Shown: positions 55,590 to 64,000 of the stretch, piece after piece | Position numbering within the stretch: position 1 is the first letter of the stretch | Layout of the letters: every line of letters starts with the position of its first letter | NCBI GenBank assembly: GCA_022495005.1 | Contig: JAGYXB010000510.1 | Location: 1,178,001-1,242,000 of the forward strand | Reading direction: 5' to 3' | Origin: Rhyacophila brunnea | Taxonomy: Eukaryota; Arthropoda; Insecta; Trichoptera; Rhyacophilidae | Length of the DNA: 64,000 nt | The notes under the pieces: generated by a model | What the model was told of the DNA's origin: nothing | Seen by the model: the letters and a program-made list of their open reading frames with translations, nothing else | Databases searched by the model: none | Translations under genes and position numbers: made by a program

Positions 55590-58512
55590 GAAAATTATTT
55601 TTGGGCTTCATTCCATAATTAATAATAGTTTTATAAAACTGTTTTTATTATCTCGGTAAATTACACACGCAAGAAAAAGAGCCGCCTATTTTGTACCGCT
55701 GGTTTAAAATTATTTTTGTGCTTCATTCCATAATTAATAATAGTTTTTATAAAACTATTTTTATTATCTTGTAAAATTACACACTCAAGAAAAAGCGCTG
55801 CCTATTTGGGTACCACTGGTTGAAAATTATTTTTATGCTTCATACCATAATTAATAATAGTTTTTATAAAACTATTTTTATTATCTTGTAAAATTACACA
55901 CTCAAGAAAAAGCGCCGCCTATTTGGGTACCGCTGGTGGAAAATTATTTTTATCCTTCAATCCATAATTAATAATAGTTTTTATAAAACTATTTTTATTA
56001 TTTTGGTAAATTACACACTCAAGAAAAAGCGCCGCCTATTTGGGTACCGCTGGTTGAAAATTATTTTTATGGTTGATTCCATAATTAATAATAGTTTTTA
56101 TAAAACTATTTTTATTATCTTGGTAAATTACACACTCAAGAAAAAGCGCCGCCTATTTGGGTACCGCTGGTTGAAAATTATTTTTATGGTTGATTCCATA
56201 ATTAATAATAGTTTTTATAAAACTGTTTTTATTATCTTGTAAAATTACACACTCAAGAAAAAGCGCCGCCTATTTGGGTACCACTGGTTGAAAATAATTT
56301 TTATGCTTCATTCCATAATTAATAATAGTTTTTATAAAACTATTTTTATTATCTTGTAAAATTACACACTCAAGAAAAAGCGCTGCCTATTTGGGTACCG
56401 CTGGTTGAAAATTATTTTTATGCTTCATACCATAATTAATAATAGTTTTTATAAAACTATTTTTATTATCTTGTCAAATTACACACTCAAGAAAAAGCGC
56501 CGCCTATTTGGGTACCGCTGGATGAAAAATATTTTTATGCTTTAATCCATAATTAATAATAGTTTTTATAAAACTATTTTTATTATCACGGTAAATTACA
56601 CACGCAAGAAAAAGAGCCGCCTTTTTGGGTACCGCTGGTTGAAAATTATTTTTATGCTTCAATCCATAATTAATAATAGTTTTTATAAAACTATTTTTAT
56701 TATCATGGTAAATTACACACGCAAGAAAAAGAGCCGCCTATTTGGGTCCAGCTGGTTGAAAATTATTTTTATGCTAATCCATAATTACTAATAGTTTTAA
56801 AAATTTTGATTATTTTGTAAATTACACACTAAGAAAAAGCGCCTTATTTTGGGTACCGCTGGTTGAAAATTATTTTATGTTTGATTCCATAATTAATAAT
56901 AGTTTCTATAAAACTTATTTTTATTATCTTGTAAAATTACACACTCAAGAAAAAGCGCCGCCTATTTGGTTCCGCTGGTTGAAAATTATTTTTATGCTTC
57001 ATACTCCATAATTAATAATAGTTTTTATAAAACTATTTTTATTATCATGGGTAAATTACACACGCAAGAAAAAAAAAAGAGCCGCCTATTTGGGTACCGC
57101 TGGTTGAAAATTATTTTTATGCTTCAATCCATAAATATTAATAGTTTTTATTAAACTATTTTTATTATCTTGGTAAATAACACACTCAAGAAAAAGCGCC
57201 GCTTATTTGGGTACCGCTGGTTTAAAATTATTTTTGTGCTTCATTCCATAATTAATAATAGTTTTTATAAAACTGTTTTTAAATCTCGGTAAATTACACA
57301 CGCAAGAAAAAGAGCCGCCTATTTGGGTACCGCTGGTTGAAAATTATTTTTATGCTTGAATCCATGATTAATAATAGTTTTTATAAAAATATTTTTATTA
57401 CTTTGGTAAATTACACACTCAAGAAAAAGCGCCGCCTATTTGGGTACCACTTGTTGAAAATTATTTTTATGGTTTATTCCATAATTAATAATAGTTTTTA
57501 TAAAACTGTTTTTATTATCTTGTAAAATTACACACTCAAGAAAAAGCGCCGCCTATTTGGGTACCACTGGTTGAAAATAATTTTTATGCTTCATTCCATA
57601 ATTAATAATAGTTTTTATAAAACTATTTTTATTATCTTGTAAAATTACACACTCAAGAAAAAGCGCTGCCTATTTGGGTACCGCTGGTTGAAAATTATTT
57701 TTATGCTTCATACCATAATTAATTATAGTTTTTATAAAACTATTTTTATTATCTTGTCAAATTACACACTCAAGAAAAAGCGCCGCCTATTTGGGTACCG
57801 CTGGTTGAAAAATATTTTTATGCTTTAATCCATAATTAATAATAGTTTTTATAAAACTATTTTTATTATCACGGTAAATTACACACGCAAGAAAAAGAGC
57901 CGCCTTTTTGGGTACCGCTGGTTGAAAATTATTTTTATGCTTCAATCCATAATTAATAATAGTTTTTATAAAACTATTTTTAACATCTTGTAAAATTACA
58001 CACTCAAGAAAAAGCGCCACCTATTTGGGTACCGCTGGTTGAAAATTATTTTTATGCTTCAATCCATAATTAATAATAGTTTTTATAAAACAATTTTTAT
58101 TATTTTGGTAAATTACACACTCAAGAAAAAGCGCCCCCTATTTGGGTACCGCTGGTTGAAAATTATTTTTATGGTTGATTCCATAATTAATAATAGTTTT
58201 TATAAAACTATTTTTATTATCTTGTAAAATTACACACTCAAGAAAAAGCGCTGCCTATTTGGGTACCGCTGGTTGAAAATTATTTTTATGCTTCATACCA
58301 TAATTAATAATAGTTTTTATAAAACTATTTTTATTATCATGGTAAATTACACATGCAAGAAAAAGAGCCGCCTATTTGGGTACCGCTGGTTGAAAATTAT
58401 TTTTATGCTTCAATCCATAATTAATAATAGTTTTTATAAAACTATTTTTACTATCTCGGTAAATTACACACGCAAGTTAAAGAGCCGCCTATTTGGGTAC
58501 CGCTGGTTGAAA
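55590..58512 (-). repeat. Right arm, 25 tandem 117-bp satellite units
   Basis: The left-arm unit appears inverted, marked by ACCGCTGG or ACCACTGG about every 116-118 bases from 55694 to 58500. Two sub-variants alternate: CTCAAGAAAAAGCGCCGCC and CGCAAGAAAAAGAGCCGCC. Some segments of several units recur in the same order (around 56280-56640 and 57560-57920), showing larger duplications of about 1.3 kb. Several units near 56760-56900 are degraded. Confidence 0.95.
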
Positions 58513-58540
58513 ATTATTATTGTTTATATTTTTTTATTTT

Positions 58541-58670
58541 TCGGGATTTCGGCCTTCGGGATTCCGGCCATTCGGGATTTCGGCCATTCGGGATTTCGGC
58601 CGTTCGGGATTTCGGCCATTCGGGATTTCGGCATTCGGGATTTCGGCCTTCGGGATTTTGGCCTTCGGGG
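58541..58670 (-). repeat. Right terminal minisatellite, 9 units
   Basis: It is the inverse of 52121-52251 with the same order of spacer variants, including the single CGG spacer and the single GGAATCCCG unit. The match continues into the AT-rich link. Confidence 0.9.
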
Positions 58671-60262
58671 GAAGGTGTTCCATGTCAGCTATTTTCTGGT
58701 ATTTTCAGAGGTTAAGCCTGAATAGTACGTAAGATTTGTAGAAAAACTATTTATATCATTATGAAGCTTATTCATCGTCAAATATTTATGTAAAACATTT
58801 GATAACTACATAAAGTATTTTTATGACGTAAAATAATATTCTTTGAAACCGTGAAACGTGATAATTGAGAACGAAGCCATATTTTTGTGACATTAATAGG
58901 CTGTGATGATGACAAATTTTTCCCTTAATTATTATCTCAAACGATTTATTATAGATAGTTGTAATGTTATAAAACATAATGTAGTAAAATATATTCAGTA
59001 TAATTATAATATTTGCAGTTTCTATTGGTTCTAAATCTAATGGAAGCGAGTGGACATTTTGTTATTTAAATATGCTACAATTATAGACATACGAAATAAT
59101 ATAAAGCTACGTATCAGAAGGTTTATCATTAATCATTGAATAAATGATGAAATATCTTGTTAGTTATAAATTTGTAATACTAAATAGAGACCTTTTTAAA
59201 ACAACTGTTTCCACGAAATATTCGACCATCTTGATATCCGCCAGACCCACCTGCGAATTGGTGTATGATGTATGGAATCTTTAGCTGGTATTATTTTAAC
59301 TTTATATGACCAAAAAAATACGCCAACACACAAGTATTGTACAAAAAATATGTTTATAAAAGTGAATGCTACAAATTGAACACAAAAATAGGCGAAACAA
59401 ACACAAATTCGAACATATTATTCAAAAGGAAAACATATTTTGACATTTGAGGACAAAACAAAAAAAAATCTGAAGAAATTTGTATTTGCGTCAATTCTAC
59501 GTTATGTCATACTAAATCATACATTATAATTTTTAACACTGTTGCAATCTATTTTGCCTAATATTGCAACATAGCAATCAGTTTTCTGTCCCTTTCTATA
59601 ACTATCTCCCTCTACATTCAAAATAATTATGATTGTAGTATGTAGGTATGTATTTTATAAATTGTGATAGATTTTATTTTATTTCAGTGACATATATCGG
59701 GTCGTCCAGTATTGCCATATCTACTAAAATATTATTGAATTGATATTTTAGTAAATAAGAGAATGAAGTTTTTCACCATTTGTATCTACTATTAGTTTTA
59801 CTATTTTTATTTAATAAATAATACACATGAGGTTTTACGAATTTCACATTTGTTATTAAACATACTTACATAATTTAGAACACCCCAAACACATCGCGAA
59901 GTAAAAATATCTATATTTTTTACTTAGCCAAAATTATGAATCAACATAGGTTAGGTACCTACTGATGTTTATATTACAGAAAATTTAACTTTTACTAAAT
60001 TATGAATTTGCGAGATTATAATAATACAGATGATTTTAAAGAATACTTTCATCAAATAACATAATAATGGATGCCTGTACTTACATAATATTTTCCAATG
60101 TAATTTTTTTTTTAAAAACTAACTTTAATTTCGAAAGTTTAGCCTGGCAATACTATGAACGTCATTTATTTCAGCGGGAATGCGAAATTTTCATCCTCGG
60201 TTTTTGACATAGGTACCTAACAATATTATCACAATTATTTATATCGATTGTACTTACAAAAA
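58671..60262. other. Spacer with a diverged copy of repeat F
   Basis: About 58725-58850 follows repeat F weakly (GTAGAAAAACTATTTATATC, AACATTTGATAACTACATAA). A TTATTTCAG followed by a short open frame at 59687-59743 looks like a terminal exon but has no partner. The remainder is AT-rich without features. Confidence 0.35.
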
Positions 60263-63090
60263 ATGCCACGAACTCACTATCCGATGGCTGGAAGTTCCAA
60301 AAAAAGACGTAGGAGAAAAGATGGAAATATTAATACATTAAAAACACAAAGGTTTGAAATTATTATTTTATAATTTGACATAATTATACATAGTTGAAAA
60401 AACCACATTTCACAGAAAATTTTGGTTCACAATATTTATTTATCTTGCAAAAGGAAGTTTTGCGTATTACTTATTAATACACACAATTAAGTATAATGAT
60501 CATTTGTACTTATATTATTTTTATATTATGTTTGTGCCATGTCTTATTCGAAATTAGTGTGTCTGTGACAAAAATTATAATCTGGTACAATAATTAATAG
60601 CAGCTATACATTTTGTTTTCTGTTAACTATCTACTAAACTAATATTTTTGAATGTATTATAGTATTGATATATTGCCGAAGACTATGCCTGAGCATGGAA
60701 ATCCTCAAAGCATACTACCTGAACCAGAATTTCATCCCACATTTGAACACGAACACGAAGAATTTATTATAGAAAATGAAATTGAAGATTCAAGCCCTAA
60801 ATTCCGTGTAGAAGGCCGTAGAATTATAGACTTTTCATATTTTTTCCAACAACTTCAATTAATTAGCCACCATGATTCTCCATTTAATTGTAATTTATCA
60901 CATTTAGAAATTTTTGGGGAAAATCGGGATAACTTTAGTAGTACATTTTTTATCTCAATGTAAACTTTGTGGTAAAAAATTAAAATTATATACCACTGAA
61001 ATGAACAAAACAAAATGAATCTGTGTGACGCATTTGTATCCAGTATAATCAGTATCGGCAGTGGATTTTCAAATCTGGAAGAAATGTGTTCAGCAATTGA
61101 CGTACCATCGATTACAGCAAGAACATACAGAAAGAGTCAACAGAAGGTGTACGAGTGGTTTGAAGAAACCAAAAATAAGAGTATGGAAAACGCTGCGAAA
61201 GAAGAGCGACAACTTGCAATCGAAAATGGTGACGTCGATTCTTCTGGTATTCCCATGATATCAGTTGTTGCAGACGGCTGTTGGTCGAAACGTTCATACA
61301 GATGCAATTATTCCGCAGCATCTGGCGCTGCCACGATCATTGGTCAAAGAACCGGAAAGATTTTGTACATGTCAGTGAAAATAAATATTGCGATTTGTGC
61401 GCCAAAGCTAAAAATAAAAATATCCCTGCTCAACAACATAAATGCTTTTTAAATTATACCGGTCCGTCAGGTGGAATGGAATCTACAGCAATATTAGAAG
61501 GCTTTAAAGAATCTATTAATACACATGGATTGATTTATTCAAAATTGATTGCTGATGGAGATTCCAGCACATACAAAAAAATTCTTGATTGTCACCCATA
61601 TCCGAATGTAACTGTCGAGAAAGTTGAATGTAAAACCATTTAATTAGAAATTATTGTGGCAAAATAGAGGCATTAACCAAAGACACAAGATATCCCTTGA
61701 ATGTAAGAAAAATCATTGCGTCAAGAAAAAGACGTCTGCGGAAAGCCGTCATAGGTGCAATCAAGTATAGAAAACTACAAGATAGTACTTTCGAAGAAAA
61801 GGTTATCGCTCTGAAAAAAGATTTATTTAATGGACCGCACCATGTTTTTGGAGACCATACTTCTTGTCTACCATATTTTTGTACAAATGAACCAAATACA
61901 GAGGACATGCTTGATGTAAATTATGTACCAGCATTAAAAGAATGCAGTCTATTTTCTCAATTAATGATATATAATTCTCGTTTGGTGCTAAATTCAAAAA
62001 GTTTAATTTATAATTTTTCTACTAATATTTCAGAATCTTTTAATAACATGATTGCAAAATTTGTAGGCGGCAAGAGAATTAACTACTCTCAAAGACAATC
62101 GTACATGGGACGATGTGCAGCGGCGGTAATCGCATTTAATACAAATAAGTTACATTGCACAATTCAAAAACAAGTTTATAAAATAGCCCAAAAGCCTTCA
62201 TAAATCGCTTAGAATCAAGAAGGTTGAAAATAAATAAAAAAAAAATAGGAAAATCTTGGCGAAAACCAATACATACTGTTCCTTTATCTAATCCAGATTA
62301 TGGAGAGAGTTACCAAAAACCTGATATGGACAAAAATCAATATCAATTGTTAAAAGAAACTTTTTTGAAAAAACTCAAACTGACAAACTATGAGAGGAGG
62401 GATATAGAAAGACGCACCGTATTACAATCTGAATGTGCAGAATGGCTAGAAAGGCGACGAAACCTTCTTACTGCCTCTGTTTTTGGAAAGGTGTGTAAGC
62501 GGCGAGAAAATACAAAATTTGGGCCTTTGGTAAAACGTTTATTATATAGCCAATCATTAGCCAACGTGAAAGCGGTAAAATATGGTAAAGAAAATGAATC
62601 AATAGCTTTACAACAGCTTAGTGTACAAGAACGGATTAAGATTGAGAGATGTGGATTGTTTATCGATGATGTGTATGATTTTATCGGTGCAACGCCAGAT
62701 GGCATCAGCGATGATGATACAATTATTGAAATAAAATGTCCTTTCTCAGCTGCTGGAATAAGTGCAGATGAAGCTATTGTACAGAAAAAAATTAAATTTT
62801 GGAAAGTAGATAAAGACAGGAATATGGTAATAGATAAAAATCACGATTGGTACTTCCAGATTCAGGGGCAGCTTCATATTACTAAGAAAGATGTCTGTTT
62901 ATTTGGAGTTTGGACGGGACATAATTTTCCTGTTAAAATAGAATTAATCAAAAAAGACGAGACATTTTGGATTGAAAAGATTGAAAAAAAGATATATCAC
63001 TTTTATATGAATTGTCTACTGCCAGAAATAGTAGATCCCAGAACCAGTAGATCTATGAATATTAGAGAACCAGAAAGGCTGAATTTCTAA
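60263..63090 (+). pseudogene. Mutator-like transposase fused to a YqaJ-type nuclease, frameshifted
   Basis: Exon 1 (60263-60351) encodes MPRTHYPMAGSSKKRRRRKD, a basic nuclear-localisation-like start. An intron with matching phase (AAAG|GTTTGA ... TATTATAG) leads to exon 2 at 60663. The body then shows, across frames, an acidic stretch, VEGRRIIDFSYFFQQLQ, CKLCGKK (zinc-knuckle-like), SIGSGFSNLEEMCSA, SVVADGCWSKRSYRCNYSAA, LIADGDSSTYKKIL, VECKNH and ISESFNNMIAKF. These are the DDE-type positions and CxxH motif of a Mutator-like transposase domain. The C-terminal 288 codons (from about 62224) form a YqaJ/lambda-exonuclease domain: KYGKENE, GATPDGI, IIEIKCPF and YFQIQGQLHIT supply the E, D, ExK and Q positions. 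Frame changes fall near 60925, 61012, 61375, 61637 and 62193. The element's ends were not found. Confidence 0.85.
62224..63090 (+). CDS. YqaJ/lambda-exonuclease-like domain segment (intact frame)
   Basis: This is the longest intact frame in the window, about 288 codons ending TAA at 63088-63090. It is the C-terminal part of the fused gene; the frame opens upstream at RLESRRLK without an ATG, so it is not an independent gene. Proteins with this fold degrade one strand of DNA from a double-strand end and aid strand annealing. All metal-binding positions I can identify are present. It could be expressed alone only from an internal start (first ATG near 62326). Confidence 0.7.
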   Translation: MKINKKKIGKSWRKPIHTVPLSNPDYGESYQKPDMDKNQYQLLKETFLKKLKLTNYERRDIERRTVLQSECAEWLERRRNLLTASVFGKVCKRRENTKFGPLVKRLLYSQSLANVKAVKYGKENESIALQQLSVQERIKIERCGLFIDDVYDFIGATPDGISDDDTIIEIKCPFSAAGISADEAIVQKKIKFWKVDKDRNMVIDKNHDWYFQIQGQLHITKKDVCLFGVWTGHNFPVKIELIKKDETFWIEKIEKKIYHFYMNCLLPEIVDPRTSRSMNIREPERLNF

Positions 63091-64000
63091 ATTTTTATTT
63101 TAAATTTTATTATGCTTAATATATTTTCAACAAGTCTATATTACATCACTATTTTATAGTTCATCAAGATATATCTAATTTACTAATATAGTTTACTGTT
63201 ACGAGACACCCAGAACGAGTGTAATTTTATGAAATTCAAAATAATATGTATACTTACATCTAAATAATGATACCTGATCTTGCTGGCGATTCCACTGCGC
63301 CATATTTTGTATAAGCATTCGTCTCTGCAGCCGTGAGTTTTGGTTCCGTGTAAAAAGTACATTTTGTTCTCAAGGTCAAAAACCAAATTGGTTGTGCCAA
63401 TGGCTTATAACCATTCCTCATAAATGATTATAACTGATATCACCTCATGATCAGTGCCACGCACGAGTTAACTCGCGGGATCTTTTAAACGTCATAACTT
63501 CTGAATGAACTGTTTGTGTATATTTTCTTAACAATATTTATCATTTTAGTGTGAAAATATTCACGTTAAACATGTTGATTTGGTAAATTTTCACAAATAT
63601 TTATCATTCTATTCTTATTTCATATTTTTTAAGGGATTCATTTTATTCCAAAAATAACTGACCTACAAGTACCCACCTGGTAAAAATTGAATTTGGATTG
63701 GATGGAATTTCCTAGTAGATGTTCCAACTAAACAACATGACGCTTTCTATATATTATTTACTGTTAGTTTTGAAATTATTGTATTTGAAATAAATAATGT
63801 ATCAATAATACACATAGAAATCAATAGATATATAAAATAGATATCACAGTTTAAAAATCAGAAAGATCAATGCATATTACCATTGTTTATGTTACAATAT
63901 AAAACAACATTTATCATTGAACGTAGGTACCAAGAAAAATAGACTTCATTAAAATGTGTCAATATAGTATATACCCGATATAATTATATAAATTATTATA
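63091..64000. other. Spacer with a possible minus-strand exon
   Basis: On the minus strand, 63410 to about 63266 reads open (NKMYFLHGTKTHGCRDECLY and on to KIRYHYLD) and ends at a perfect donor GTAAGTAT. I recognise no family and see no good acceptor upstream. The rest is AT-rich. Confidence 0.3.

Larger units (their letters stand above)
52121..58670. mobile_element. Fold-back element with satellite-filled inverted arms (~6.5 kb)
   Basis: From outside in, each end has nine units of a GC-rich ~15-bp minisatellite, a short AT-rich link (AAAAATAAAAAAATATAAAC), then tandem 117-bp units. The right side is the inverse of the left. The left arm has 9 units (to about 53325) and the right arm 25 (from about 55590). 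The ~2.2-kb centre has other sequence, including a SINE. The nine minisatellite units show the same spacer variants in the same order in both arms. Drosophila FB elements have a comparable plan of tandem repeats within long inverted arms; that comparison is by structure only. No transposase is visible, and no clear target duplication was found. Confidence 0.8.

Noticed and set aside
52268..58512. Regularly spaced repeats as a CRISPR array
   Set aside because: Units are contiguous 117-bp tandem repeats without unique spacers, in eukaryotic DNA.
59687..59743. Short open frame after a TTATTTCAG acceptor as a terminal exon
   Set aside because: Only ~18 codons, no partner exon and no recognisable motif.
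62224..63090. Independent viral alkaline-nuclease gene
   Set aside because: Although the fold is shared with viral and phage enzymes, the upstream frame continues without an ATG into the Mutator-like part, and a spliced first exon exists; a cellular mobile-element fusion explains it better.

Overview
This window looks like insect nuclear DNA. It is strongly AT-rich, with large intron-split genes using GT-AG junctions, tRNA-derived SINEs, a mariner, relics of non-LTR retrotransposons and many short hAT-type MITEs. The genes are of the takeout / juvenile-hormone-binding-protein (JHBP) family, which is known from insects. I cannot fix the order; repeat style would fit Hemiptera or Lepidoptera.

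Layout. Two complete JHBP/takeout-like genes lie in tandem on the + strand: gene 1 (3871-14351, 253 aa) and gene 2 (23517-36033, 251 aa). Both have five coding exons with the same intron phases (1, 2, 1, 1), each with a signal-peptide exon, an exon with two cysteines, and a terminal exon with a conserved TMN...NWRE motif. A third member is suggested by a signal-peptide exon at 43140-43230 and a candidate terminal exon at 50922-51043 in the same phase. I did not recognise its three middle exons, and that interval is filled with transposons.

The rest is mobile DNA. At least ten short hAT-type elements can be bounded, most by inverted ends and 8-bp target duplications. There is one 1300-bp mariner with TIRs, TA duplication and a frameshifted transposase (47568-48867). 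There is also a pogo/Tigger-like remnant, two degenerate non-LTR reverse-transcriptase tails, several SINEs, palindromic fold-back MITEs and three multi-copy dispersed repeats (called E, F and H here). Two empty-site comparisons inside the window date insertions relative to their host repeats.

Two larger structures stand out. From 52121 to 58670 lies a ~6.5-kb fold-back element. Each end carries nine units of a GC-rich ~15-bp minisatellite. Inside come inverted arms of a 117-bp satellite (9 units left, 25 right) around a ~2.2-kb core. Its long 'ORFs' are by-products of a unit length divisible by 3. From 60263 to 63090 lies a broken gene that joined a Mutator-like DDE transposase to a C-terminal YqaJ/lambda-exonuclease-type nuclease, with at least five single-base frameshifts, several in A-runs.

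The takeout genes probably make secreted small-hydrophobic-ligand carriers. Nothing indicates that the mobile elements work with them; the elements mainly inflate the introns and spacers.
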